Origin: CAMLHP01 sp035759745
Lineage (GTDB): Bacteria; Gemmatimonadota; Gemmatimonadetes; Gemmatimonadales; GWC2-71-9
Length of the DNA: 64,000 bases
Assembly (NCBI GenBank): GCA_035759745.1
Contig: DASTUF010000014.1
Location: 1 to 64,000 of the forward strand
Direction of reading: 5' to 3'
The notes under the pieces are model-generated. The model was not told where the DNA came from and made no database searches. It saw nothing but the letters and a program-made list of their open reading frames with translations. Position numbers and translations under genes: made by a program. Below are positions 25,599 through 33,384 of this stretch, in pieces; the first letter of the stretch is position 1; each line of letters opens with the position of its first letter.

Positions 25599-27170
25599 AT
25601 GCAACGTGCAGTACGAGTGCTGCTGGCAGCGGTGATGACCATGGCGGGCGCCGCAACCGCACGCGGGCAGGATCTCGCGGTCGAGGATCCGGTGCTCCAG
25701 CGCATGTGGACGCTGGGGATGGACAGCTCGCGAACCTGGGACCTGGCGCAGACGCTGCTGGACTCGGTCGGGCCGCGGCTCACCGGCACGCCGCTGCTCA
25801 AGCGGGGCAATGACTGGCTGGTCTCGATGTACCAGCAGTGGGGGATCGAGGCGCGGAACGAGCAGTACGGCACGTGGCGGGGCTGGGACCGCGGGTTCAC
25901 CCATGTGGACCTGATCCAGCCGCGGGTGCGGACACTCGAGGCAACGTTGCTGGCCTGGAGCGATGGCACCAGGGGCCGCCCGGTGGAGGGCAAGGTGGTG
26001 CTGCTGCCCGAGGCGGCCGATTCCGCAGCACTGCAGCGGGCGCTGCCGTCGCTGAAGGGCGCGTTCGTGCTGGCCTCGATGCCGGAGCTGACCTGCAGGG
26101 CGCAGGACAACATCGATGAGTTCGGCACGCCCGAGACGGTCGAGAAGCTGGAGCAGGCGCGCGAGGAGCAGTCGGACGCGTGGTCGGCGCGGATGCGCGC
26201 CACCGGGCTCAATACCACCGCGCTGCATGATGCGCTGGCGGCGGCCGGGGTGCGCGGCATCCTCACGTCCCGCTGGTCACGCGGCTGGGGCGTCAACAAG
26301 ATCTTCGGCACCCGGGTGGAGAACGTGCCGGTGCTGGATGTGAGCTGTGAGGATTACGGCCTCCTCTGGCGCCTGGCGGAACAGGACCAGGGACCGATGC
26401 TGCGGGTCGCTGCCGAAGGCAAGGACCTGGGCGAAGTTCCGGTGTACAACACCATCGCGGTGATTCCGGGCAGCGAGAAGCCGGACGAATACGTGATGCT
26501 GTCGGCCCACTTCGACTCGTGGGATGGCTCCTCGGGCGCCACCGACAACGGCACCGGCTCCATCGTGATGCTGGAGGCGATGCGGATCCTCAAGCAGGCC
26601 TATCCCCAGCCGAAGCGTACCATCGTCGTGGGACATTGGGCAGGCGAGGAGCAGGGGCTCAACGGCTCGCGGGCGTTCATGGCCGATCACCCCGAGATCG
26701 TGAAGGGGCTGCAGGCGCTCTTCAACCAGGACAACGGCACCGGGCGGGTGGTGCGGATGTCGGGAGCGGGACTGATCGACGCCGGCGGGTTCCTGGGGCG
26801 CTGGCTGGCGCGGGTGCCGGAGGACATCACCCGCCACATCGACCTGTCGGTGCCCGGGACGCCGGCGGGTGGCGGCAGCGACAACGCGTCGGTCGCGTGC
26901 TACGGCGCGCCGGGGTTCAGCCTGGGCTCGATCAGCTGGGACTATGGCACGTACACCTGGCACACCAACCGCGACTCGTTCGACAAGGTGATGTTTGACG
27001 AAATCCGGAGCAACGCCACGCTGACGGCGATGCTGGTCTACCTGGCGGCGGAGGATCCGGACTTCATGCCGCGGGAGCGGCGGGTGATGCCGGTGGGGCG
27101 CGATGGCGAGCAGCGCACGTGGCCCGAGTGCGTGACTCCGGCCCGGGCGTCGGGTGAGAGTACCAGGTAA
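25599..27170 (+). CDS. Secreted M28 family zinc aminopeptidase
   Basis: A 523-residue exported metallopeptidase. The signal peptide is MQRAVRVLLAAVMTMAGAA, cleaved near ATARGQ. The M28 di-zinc ligands are all present: His304 in SAHFDSWDG, bridging Asp316 in GATDNGTG, the catalytic/ligand pair Glu350-Glu351 in AGEEQGLNGS, Asp428 in GGGSDNASV, and His455 in YTWHTNRDS. A PA-like insert lies between the N-terminal segment and the catalytic domain. AGGAG is well placed before ATG. It probably degrades peptides in the periplasm or outside the cell. Confidence 0.92.
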   Translation: MQRAVRVLLAAVMTMAGAATARGQDLAVEDPVLQRMWTLGMDSSRTWDLAQTLLDSVGPRLTGTPLLKRGNDWLVSMYQQWGIEARNEQYGTWRGWDRGFTHVDLIQPRVRTLEATLLAWSDGTRGRPVEGKVVLLPEAADSAALQRALPSLKGAFVLASMPELTCRAQDNIDEFGTPETVEKLEQAREEQSDAWSARMRATGLNTTALHDALAAAGVRGILTSRWSRGWGVNKIFGTRVENVPVLDVSCEDYGLLWRLAEQDQGPMLRVAAEGKDLGEVPVYNTIAVIPGSEKPDEYVMLSAHFDSWDGSSGATDNGTGSIVMLEAMRILKQAYPQPKRTIVVGHWAGEEQGLNGSRAFMADHPEIVKGLQALFNQDNGTGRVVRMSGAGLIDAGGFLGRWLARVPEDITRHIDLSVPGTPAGGGSDNASVACYGAPGFSLGSISWDYGTYTWHTNRDSFDKVMFDEIRSNATLTAMLVYLAAEDPDFMPRERRVMPVGRDGEQRTWPECVTPARASGESTR

Positions 27171-27171
27171 G

Positions 27172-27211
27172 CAGCGGGACTGCGTCAGCGGGACTGCGTC
27201 AGCAGGCCCGC
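27172..27211. terminator. Direct repeat plus hairpin between convergent genes
   Basis: A 14-base unit CAGCGGGACTGCGT is repeated exactly (27172-27185, 27186-27199). It continues into a hairpin: GCGGG (27188-27192), CTGC, loop GTCA, GCAG, CCCGC (27207-27211). There is one A-G mismatch and no U-tract. The position between two convergent stops suggests termination. Confidence 0.55.
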
Positions 27212-27585
27212 TATCTGAAGCCCGTGGCGCGGACGGAAAGCCGGCCGGTGGGGTCGCTGCTGAAGAGCAGCACCGCGGAGCGACTGGAGAGGGGCGGCAG
27301 GTAGTCGAGCACGACGGAACTGCGTTGCGAGCCGCCGTCGATGGCGCCCTCCAGGGTGACATCGGCGGCGGTTGCGTCTCCGGCATTGGCGGCGGTGACG
27401 AACGCCAGCCACCCTGAGCTCTGGTGGACCACACTGTCCACGGCCACGGAGATGTCGGGAGGCCGGCGCGGGCCGTTGAGGGCTGACCGCAGCAGGAAGC
27501 CCAGGAGGGCCAGGGTCAGGCTCAGGCCCAGCGCGGCCACCACCCACTCGGCGGTGGGAATCGGCTGGCTTTTGCGGGCGCTCAC
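27211..27585 (-). CDS. TIGR02588-type membrane-anchored protein
   Basis: A 124-residue protein. One N-terminal transmembrane helix (EWVVAALGLSLTLALLGFLL) is followed by an Ig-like beta domain facing outward (DISVAVDSVVHQSSGWLAF and NAGDATAADVTLEGAI). The GTG start overlaps the stop of the upstream TIGR02587 gene (GTGA). The two families are repeatedly found side by side in other bacteria, and neither has a known function. Confidence 0.8.
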   Translation of the reverse strand: MSARKSQPIPTAEWVVAALGLSLTLALLGFLLRSALNGPRRPPDISVAVDSVVHQSSGWLAFVTAANAGDATAADVTLEGAIDGGSQRSSVVLDYLPPLSSRSAVLLFSSDPTGRLSVRATGFR

Positions 27586-28466
27586 AGGATCAGCCGGGCG
27601 GCGGCGGCGCCGACGGCGGCAGGGAAGCCCAGGACGACGACTTCGGACAGCACGAACGCGAGTGAAGTGTCGTCGGTCCGGCCGAAGAGCCAGAGCACCA
27701 GCAGTGAAGTGAGCAGCGCGAGCGCGTAGCCCGCGACGCTGAACCGCAGCGCGATGGAAGTCAGGGTCATCTCCTCGGGCCGGCGATGGTGCCCCTTGAA
27801 CTCGAGGGAATAGACGAAGCCGTGCATGATCGCGAGTGACACCAGCACCAGGCCGATGCTGTGCCAGGGAGACATCCGTGCCGCCAGAAGCACCACCTCG
27901 TCGGTCGGCGCCACGTTGATCGAAAGGAATAGCGCCCCGACGAGCATGGAGAGGAGCTGCGACGGGTAACTGGCCTTGATGCGGCGGTCTCGCTTCTGCT
28001 GTTCCCGTCGCTCCTGCTCCGGCGACGCATGCAGCTGGCTCTGGGCCAGCAGCGCGCCGACCGCCCCTGCGACGGCCAGCAGCCCGACGCTCCCCGTCGC
28101 CTCCCGCAGCGAGGTGCCTGCGCCCAGCACGTGCAGCAGGAGCAGGACCATGATGCTGATGAGAAAGGCGGCGGCGAGCGCAACCAGCGCGTCCACACCG
28201 TCCTGGACCAGCTCCACCGTGGGCTCGAAGCCGACCAGGTGCGACAGCCCCACCAGCATCGGCAACGCCAGCGCCACGAGCAGCGCCAGCCGGAACGGCG
28301 ACATGGCGTGACCCAGCACCCACATCTCCATGGTCATGAAGAGCGGCAGCGAGAAAATCAGGGCTCCGGCGCAGGCGCGCGCCAGCCCCCGCATGAAATG
28401 CCGTTCCGCAGCGTCGATGGGAACACTCCTTTCGTCCGGCTGCCTAGCCGCGCGACCCGGGGACAA
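27582..28466 (-). CDS. TIGR02587 (DUF2391) integral membrane protein
   Basis: A polytopic membrane protein with about seven hydrophobic helices, including GALIFSLPLFMTMEMWVLG and FLISIMVLLLLHVLG. The DUF2391 signature MEMWVLGHAMSPFR is present. The annotated start is TTG at 28466, but it has no ribosome site. A strong GAAAGGAG (28426-28433 complement) lies 7 bases before an in-frame ATC at 28418. The first in-frame ATG is at 28394 with no site. The real start is therefore uncertain. It is coupled to TIGR02588 and divergent from proline dehydrogenase. Confidence 0.8.
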   Translation of the reverse strand: MSPGRAARQPDERSVPIDAAERHFMRGLARACAGALIFSLPLFMTMEMWVLGHAMSPFRLALLVALALPMLVGLSHLVGFEPTVELVQDGVDALVALAAAFLISIMVLLLLHVLGAGTSLREATGSVGLLAVAGAVGALLAQSQLHASPEQERREQQKRDRRIKASYPSQLLSMLVGALFLSINVAPTDEVVLLAARMSPWHSIGLVLVSLAIMHGFVYSLEFKGHHRRPEEMTLTSIALRFSVAGYALALLTSLLVLWLFGRTDDTSLAFVLSEVVVLGFPAAVGAAAARLIL

Positions 28467-28475
28467 GCTACTTTC
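28467..28475 (+). promoter_or_regulatory. Putative -10 element of proline dehydrogenase (GCTACTTTC)
   Basis: GCTACTTTC lies 45 bases before the ATG of the proline dehydrogenase gene and fits the recurring GCTAnnTT set. Confidence 0.4.
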
Positions 28476-28520
28476 GAGGCCCCGTCACCGGCGCTCGGCC
28501 GACGCTTCACGAGGAGCTGA

Positions 28521-29456
28521 ATGATACGTCAAAGCCTGCTGTGGCTCTCCCAACAGGATAGCATCTTCCGGCTGGTTCGCAGCAATCCGCTGGCCTGGAA
28601 GTTCGCCTCGCGGTTCGTGGCTGGCGAGACCATCGAGGAGGGGGTGGCCGTCGCCTCGCAGCTGGCCGTCAGGGGGATCACCGCATCGCTCGACCTGCTG
28701 GGCGAGAGCGTCTCCCGTGCCGAGGAGGCGATCGCGGCGAAGGATGAGTATCTCCGCATGCTGGACCGGATGGCGGCAGCCGGCGGCCTCGAGGTCAACG
28801 TCTCGGTCAAGCTGACCCAGATGGGGTTCGACATCGACGAGGCGCTGTGCCTCCAGAACATGCGGGAGATCCTGACCCGCGCCGCCGCCCTGGACGGGTT
28901 CGTCCGCCTGGACATGGAGAGCTCGGACTACACCCAGCGCACCCTCGACTTCTTCGCCACCGAGCTCCACCCCGCGTTCGGCAACCGTTGCGGCGTGGTG
29001 ATCCAGACCGCGTTGCGGCGCTCGGAGGGTGATATCGAGCGGCTCATCACCATGGGCGCGCGGGTGCGGCTCTGCAAGGGTGCGTACCTCGAGCCGCCGG
29101 ACGTGGCGTTTCCCGACAAGGCGGACGTCGACCGCAACTACGTCCAGCTCATGGAGCGGCTGCTGCTCGAGGGCAACTACCCCGGCCTCGCCACCCACGA
29201 TCCCACCATCATCACCCACGCGCGCGAGTTCGTCTCCCGGCAGGCCATCCCGGCCGACCGGTTCGAGTTCCAGATGTTGTACGGCGTGCGACGCGACCTG
29301 CAGCACCAGTTGCGTGACGCCGGGCACCGGATGCGGGTGTACGTCGCGTTCGGCACCCAGTGGTATCCCTACCTCATGCGCCGGCTGGCGGAGCGACCTG
29401 CCAACATCGCGTTCATGCTGGGCAACCTGGTCAAGGAGTCCGTCAGCAGAGGGTGA
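28521..29456 (+). CDS. Proline dehydrogenase
   Basis: A 311-residue monofunctional FAD enzyme that oxidises L-proline to 1-pyrroline-5-carboxylate and feeds electrons to quinone. The barrel motifs are GFVRLDMESSDYTQRTL, GVVIQTALRRSEGDIERL, GARVRLCKGAYLEPPDVAFP, GLATHDPTII and the proline-site FEFQMLYGVRRDLQ. GAGGAG stands 3 bases before ATG. It begins an operon with a 104-residue protein and rsgA (stop/start overlaps). No pyrroline-5-carboxylate dehydrogenase is in the window. Confidence 0.94.
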   Translation: MIRQSLLWLSQQDSIFRLVRSNPLAWKFASRFVAGETIEEGVAVASQLAVRGITASLDLLGESVSRAEEAIAAKDEYLRMLDRMAAAGGLEVNVSVKLTQMGFDIDEALCLQNMREILTRAAALDGFVRLDMESSDYTQRTLDFFATELHPAFGNRCGVVIQTALRRSEGDIERLITMGARVRLCKGAYLEPPDVAFPDKADVDRNYVQLMERLLLEGNYPGLATHDPTIITHAREFVSRQAIPADRFEFQMLYGVRRDLQHQLRDAGHRMRVYVAFGTQWYPYLMRRLAERPANIAFMLGNLVKESVSRG

Positions 29457-29767
29457 CCGATTTCACGCTGGGTGGGTACATGGCCACCCATGGACGGGCC
29501 GCTGCGTTCGGCGGTAGCGACGGCGAATCGTATTCGGTGGGGCTGTTCACCGACGAGGCGCCCGACGAGCGGGGACGCTACGGCGCCGCGCTGCTGTTCG
29601 TCCGATGGTCGCGCGCCGGCGACCGGCCGGTGGGGCACGTGGAGACTCCGGCGCTGGCCTGGGGGCGGACACCGGATGAGGCGGAAGAACGGGTCAAGGC
29701 GCTTTCGCTGTTCGACGTGAAGGCCGCGCTGGACGAAGCAATTGCGGCCGCGCCAGGTGAGTGGTGA
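29453..29767 (+). CDS. Small protein of unknown function between putA-like gene and rsgA
   Basis: A 104-residue soluble protein starting at GTG 29453, which overlaps the proline dehydrogenase stop (GTGA). Recognisable stretches are YMATHGRAAAFGGSDGES and RTPDEAEERVKALSLFDVK, the latter a likely helix. No known domain is recognised. The frame is supported by tight coupling on both sides: its own stop overlaps the rsgA start. Confidence 0.7.
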   Translation: MTDFTLGGYMATHGRAAAFGGSDGESYSVGLFTDEAPDERGRYGAALLFVRWSRAGDRPVGHVETPALAWGRTPDEAEERVKALSLFDVKAALDEAIAAAPGEW

Positions 29768-30681
29768 GCACGGAAACGGCTCGCCTGCTGGGCCGGGTGC
29801 TCCAGCGCGACGGCGCCACCTACCGGGTGCTGGTCGCGACCACCGAGTACCGCGCGGTGCTGCGGGGCCGGGTCAAGCGTGATGCCGAGAAACTGGTGGC
29901 GGGGGATATCGTCGAGCTCGAACCGGAAACCGGTGGCGAACTGCTCGCCATCGCCGGGGTCGAACCGAGGCGATCGCTGCTGGAGCGACGGGTGCCGGAC
30001 GGACGCGGCACCCGGCCGGTCGCCGCGAACGTCGATGAAGTGTTCGTGGCGACGTCCATCCGTGACCCCGCGCCGGTGCCCCAGCTGCTCGACCGCCTGC
30101 TGGTGCTGGCCGAAGTGAGCAGCATTCCCGCCGCGCTGGTCATCAACAAGGTGGACATCGCCCCGGCCCATTCGCTGGTGGAGCGCTTTCGCCTCACGGG
30201 ATATCCCATCTACCAGACCAGCGCCGCGACCGGCGCCGGCGTCGACGCGTTCGGCGAGGCGCTGCGGCGCCATACATCGGTGGTGACCGGGGCGTCGGGT
30301 GTGGGGAAATCAAGCCTGCTCAACGCGGTGCAGCCGGGACTGGGCCTTCGGGTTGGCGCCATCAGCGAAAAGTCCCGCCGGGGCCGGCACACCACCGTCA
30401 GCGCGGTGATGATCCCGCTGGCGCGAGGTGGCTTCCTGGTGGACACGCCGGGGTTCAGCGATGTGGGATTGTGGGGAGTGGATGCGCGGGAGCTGGCGTC
30501 GTGCTTCCCGGAAATGCGGCCCTTCATCGGCACCTGCCGGTTCAACGACTGCCGTCACCAGCATGAGCCGGGCTGCCAGGTCCTCGACGCCGTTGCGCGC
30601 GGGGAGATCCTGACAGACCGGCTGCAGAGCTATCACCTGCTGCTGGCAGAGCTGCGGGCGGAGCCGGAGGCTTGGGAATAG
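29761..30681 (+). CDS. rsgA: Ribosome small-subunit-dependent GTPase A
   Basis: A 306-residue circularly permuted GTPase involved in late 30S subunit maturation. It has an N-terminal OB fold, then G4 (VINKVD), G1 (TGASGVGKSSLLNAVQPG) and G3 (FLVDTPGFSDVG) in the permuted order, and a C-terminal zinc knuckle CRFNDCRHQHEPGC. Two GTG codons (29761 and 29764) are possible starts; the second overlaps the upstream stop. The TAG stop is the first triplet of the TAGGGGT array. Confidence 0.95.
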   Translation: MVSTETARLLGRVLQRDGATYRVLVATTEYRAVLRGRVKRDAEKLVAGDIVELEPETGGELLAIAGVEPRRSLLERRVPDGRGTRPVAANVDEVFVATSIRDPAPVPQLLDRLLVLAEVSSIPAALVINKVDIAPAHSLVERFRLTGYPIYQTSAATGAGVDAFGEALRRHTSVVTGASGVGKSSLLNAVQPGLGLRVGAISEKSRRGRHTTVSAVMIPLARGGFLVDTPGFSDVGLWGVDARELASCFPEMRPFIGTCRFNDCRHQHEPGCQVLDAVARGEILTDRLQSYHLLLAELRAEPEAWE

Positions 30682-30750
30682 GGGTTAGGGGTTAGGGACT
30701 GGGGTTTGGGCCCTGATCCCTAATCCCTAACGCCTGATCCCTGACCCCTA
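30679..30750. repeat. Inverted heptamer arrays spanning exactly from stop to stop
   Basis: The left arm from 30679 reads TAGGGGT, TAGGGGT, TAGGGAC and further G-rich units. The right arm (30711-30750) reads CCCTGAT, CCCTAAT, CCCTAAC, GCCTGAT, CCCTGAC, CCCTA. The outermost TAG on each strand is the stop codon of rsgA and of the DUF937-OmpA gene. The arms could pair as a long imperfect hairpin and so act as a bidirectional terminator. Confidence 0.85.
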
Positions 30751-31950
30751 CTTTTCTGTCACCCGAATGGCGATCCGCCGATTCTGCTGCCGGCCCTCTT
30801 CGGTGTTGTTGTCACCGACGGGGTGCTGCTCGCCGTAGCCTTCCGATTCCAGCCGGTCCTGCGCGATGCCCATGGCCACCAGCTCGCGCATCACGCTGCC
30901 GGCCCGGCTCTCGGACAGCCGCTGGTTGGCGGCGTCATCGCCGGTGTTGTCAGTGTAGCCGCCGAGCTTGACGTGCACATCGGGGAAGGCTTCCAGGATC
31001 GCGGCGACGTTGCGCAGTTGCTCCTGTGATTCCGGCCTCAGCGTGGCTGACCCGGTCTCGAACAGCAGCCGATCAAAGTTGAACCAGGTGGTCTCGTCCA
31101 CCGGGCTGGCGTCGTCCTGGATGAACGTCACCAACTGGCTCTCCAGTCCCGTGGCCGGAACCGAGAGGGTCGAGCCGTTGGGGAGCGAGATGGCCCGGCT
31201 GCCGGTGCCGTAGGCAGATACGTCACCCGGCTCCATCATGGGCGTCGGCGCCGCCAGCGTGTCGGTGGCGACTGCCGGCATGTCCGGCGTCCGGCTCCGC
31301 GACAGGAACCAGACCAGGCCGAGCGCGACCAGCGCCGCGACAGCCGCCCAGCCCAGCCCGCCCCGCTTCCGCGGCTCATTGGCGATCCCGCTCATTCTCG
31401 GCGCGGCCGAAGTCGCCCCGCTCAGCACCGACGAGAAGTCGGCCGGCGCCAGGCCCCGAATGGAATCGCGCTGACCCAGCAACAGCGAGCCAAGGCCGCT
31501 GGGAGAGAGCCCTTCGTTCCGCACCCTGCCGGAAATCAGGCTGAGCAGAATGGGCGCCACCAGCGAGAGCAGACCGTTTGCAGTGGACGAGCGCACGCCG
31601 GCGGACCGGCTCACCGCCTCACCCACCCCTGCCGTGTTCCCGCCGAAAACCATGCGCAGCAACCGGTCGCCCAGCCCGCCGATGACTGACCCGGACGGGC
31701 CGCCGGAGAGCAGGTCGCCGATACCGCCAGTCGTGGTGTCGCTGATGGCGTTGTTGCTGATCAGGCCATGAAGATCCCGCATGGCGCCGGGATCGTTGGC
31801 CTTGTTGATCAAACCGAGCAGGATCGAGCCAAAACCAGCTTCAACTCCCCGGGTAATGCCGGATTCCGATTCGCCGAAACGATCGGCGATCGACTTCACG
31901 GTATCGGGAGTCATCAGGGAGCGAAAACCGTCGATCAGGGTGGTCGACAT
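30748..31950 (-). CDS. DUF937-OmpA fusion protein
   Basis: A 400-residue protein. The N-terminal 190 residues are DUF937-like (YidB-type): LIDGFRSLMTPDTVKSIADR and a Gly/Ser-rich helical repeat. One transmembrane helix follows (GWAAVAALVALGLVWFL, about residue 210). The C-terminal domain is an OmpA peptidoglycan-binding domain: FNFDRLLFETGSATLRPES, LGGYTDNTGDDAANQRLSE, LESEGYGEQHPVGDN. It probably anchors a cytoplasmic or membrane DUF937 assembly to the cell wall. GGAGG precedes ATG. Confidence 0.88.
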   Translation of the reverse strand: MSTTLIDGFRSLMTPDTVKSIADRFGESESGITRGVEAGFGSILLGLINKANDPGAMRDLHGLISNNAISDTTTGGIGDLLSGGPSGSVIGGLGDRLLRMVFGGNTAGVGEAVSRSAGVRSSTANGLLSLVAPILLSLISGRVRNEGLSPSGLGSLLLGQRDSIRGLAPADFSSVLSGATSAAPRMSGIANEPRKRGGLGWAAVAALVALGLVWFLSRSRTPDMPAVATDTLAAPTPMMEPGDVSAYGTGSRAISLPNGSTLSVPATGLESQLVTFIQDDASPVDETTWFNFDRLLFETGSATLRPESQEQLRNVAAILEAFPDVHVKLGGYTDNTGDDAANQRLSESRAGSVMRELVAMGIAQDRLESEGYGEQHPVGDNNTEEGRQQNRRIAIRVTEK

Positions 31951-32067
31951 GGGGTGCCTCCGGACAGGATTTCACGTGCGGTAGGTTCGAAGTGAAACGC
32001 CTCGAACTCATCAAGAACGCCAACCGTTCCAACCTACCGTTCGGTGCCTGCGGCGCCATGACGCACA

Positions 32068-32385
32068 TCACCGTCGCTTCTCCCACCGATCGGCGTCGCG
32101 GGTCTCGACCTTCGCCATCATCCGGTCAAAGGCCGCGTCGAGGTCGATGCCCTCGCGATTGGCCATGCAGATCAGCACGAAGAGGATATCAGCCATCTCC
32201 ATGGCGAGGTCGCCCTCGGGTTCCTCCTGCTTGCGGGTTTTCTGCCCGAACTGGTGATTTACCTCGCGCGCGAGCTCACCCACTTCCTCGGCCAGGCGGG
32301 TCATGTTGGTCAGCGGATGGAAGTAGCCCGCTTCGAATCCGCTGATCCACTGATCGACGCGGCGCTGCAGCGTAGCAAGGGGCAT
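32068..32385 (-). CDS. MazG-like nucleotide pyrophosphohydrolase
   Basis: A 105-residue all-alpha NTP-PPase of the small MazG/DUF4254-like class. The metal motif is LAEEVGELAREVNH (ExxE) followed by EMADILFVLICMANREGIDLDAAF (ExxD), a four-helix bundle. It hydrolyses nucleoside triphosphates to monophosphates, usually for housecleaning of altered nucleotides. ATG at 32385 lies right beside a GTGGGGA array. The DJ-1 gene upstream is in the same orientation. Confidence 0.88.
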   Translation of the reverse strand: MPLATLQRRVDQWISGFEAGYFHPLTNMTRLAEEVGELAREVNHQFGQKTRKQEEPEGDLAMEMADILFVLICMANREGIDLDAAFDRMMAKVETRDADRWEKRR

Positions 32386-32387
32386 TG

Positions 32388-32453
32388 TGAGTGGGGAGTG
32401 GGAAGTGGAAAGTGGGAAGTGATATGCCCTATGCCTTATGCCTTATGCCATAA
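32388..32453. repeat. Two adjoining heptamer arrays (GTGGGNA and ATGCCTT)
   Basis: From 32388 to about 32420 the unit is GTGGGGA/GTGGGAA/GTGGAAA. From about 32424 to 32453 it changes to ATGCCCT/ATGCCTT. The second array, read on the minus strand, encodes the last residues (LMA) and the TAA stop of the DJ-1 gene. Confidence 0.85.
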
Positions 32454-32952
32454 GCCCAATCAGGGCCTTCATGAACTCCGGCAGGTCCCCCGGATTGCGG
32501 GACGAAACCAGGTTCCCGTCCACCACCACCGGGCTGTCCTCCCAGATGAGGCCGGCGTTCTCGAGGTCGTCGCGGATGGCACTGACGCTGGTGCCGCGCC
32601 GGCCCTTCACGATACGTGCAGAGATTGGCACCCAGCCGGCATGGCAGATGAATGCGACGGGCTTGCCGGCCTCGAAGATGCGTCGGGTCACATCCAGAAC
32701 CCTTGCGGAGCGCCGCAGTTTGTCGGGTGCGAAGCCCCCGGGGATCACCAGGGCGTCGAAGTCGTCCGCATCGACCTCATCCGCGGTGGCGTCGGGCTTG
32801 CAGGGATAGCCGTGCTTCCCGCGGCAGATCTCGTGATCGAGCCCGGCGACCGTCACGACGGCACCTTCCTCCTCGAGCCGGACCTTGGGATACCAGAGTT
32901 CGAGATCCTCGTACAGCGGGGCGACCCAGATGAGTACTCGTTTTGGAGGCAT
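32443..32952 (-). CDS. DJ-1/PfpI family protein
   Basis: A 169-residue flavodoxin-like protein. The nucleophile elbow is Cys103 in VAFICHAGWVPIS, with the upstream glutamate in PLYEDLE and DALVIPGGFAPDKLRR. Family members act as glyoxalase/deglycase-type enzymes or peptidases against damaged proteins. ATG at 32952 gives the conserved start PPKRVLIWVAPLYEDLE; the longer frame begins inside a repeat. Its stop lies in the ATGCCTT array. Confidence 0.92.
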   Translation of the reverse strand: MPPKRVLIWVAPLYEDLELWYPKVRLEEEGAVVTVAGLDHEICRGKHGYPCKPDATADEVDADDFDALVIPGGFAPDKLRRSARVLDVTRRIFEAGKPVAFICHAGWVPISARIVKGRRGTSVSAIRDDLENAGLIWEDSPVVVDGNLVSSRNPGDLPEFMKALIGLMA

Positions 32953-32963
32953 GATGGGCCTGG

Positions 32964-33058
32964 GTATGGGGCGTAGGGCGTAGGGCATAGGGCATAGGGC
33001 GTGGGGCGTGGGGGGTGGGGTGGGGCCCTACGCCTTACGCCCTATGCCCTACGCCTTA
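32964..33058. repeat. Inverted heptamer arrays (GGGCGTA / CCCTACG) in a divergent gap
   Basis: The left arm units are GGGCGTA, GGGCATA and GGGCGTG (about 32964-33022). The right arm units are CCCTACG, CCTTACG, CCCTATG, CCCTACG and CCTTA (33026-33058). It lies between the 5' ends of DJ-1 and the small + strand gene, so here it is not at gene ends. The transcripts would carry long hairpin leaders. Confidence 0.85.
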
Positions 33059-33124
33059 GATTAGGTGAACCGCCACTGCACGGCCACCCCGGGCCGGTCA
33101 ATCAGTCCTCTACCCGCATCGCCC

Positions 33125-33367
33125 ATGCGCTCGCGCGATCGTATTCTTGGGAACCTCGACACGATCTATCGCGAGTCGTACGATCGCGCCAAGGAATCCG
33201 CCGACGAGCGCCGCATGGTGGAGCTCGACTGGGCCTACATGCGCGATCAGCTGATGCTGGAGATCCTGCTCGATATCCGGGACCTGTTCTCGGTTGCTCC
33301 CGCCGCCGCCGGCGGCACGGCGCTGGAAAAGCTCGAAGCCATTCGCCGGCTCACCAAACTCCGCTAG
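33125..33367 (+). CDS. Small helical protein of unknown function
   Basis: An 80-residue protein starting at ATG 33125. It is largely alpha-helical and charged (SYDRAKESADERRMVELDW, DQLMLEILLDIRDLF), with no signal peptide or known motif. It ends 17 bases before the amidohydrolase start, so it is probably co-transcribed. The first 20 codons of the longer frame (from 33065) adjoin the repeat and are left out. Confidence 0.6.
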   Translation: MRSRDRILGNLDTIYRESYDRAKESADERRMVELDWAYMRDQLMLEILLDIRDLFSVAPAAAGGTALEKLEAIRRLTKLR

Positions 33368-33384
33368 CCGAGGTGCACGCACCG

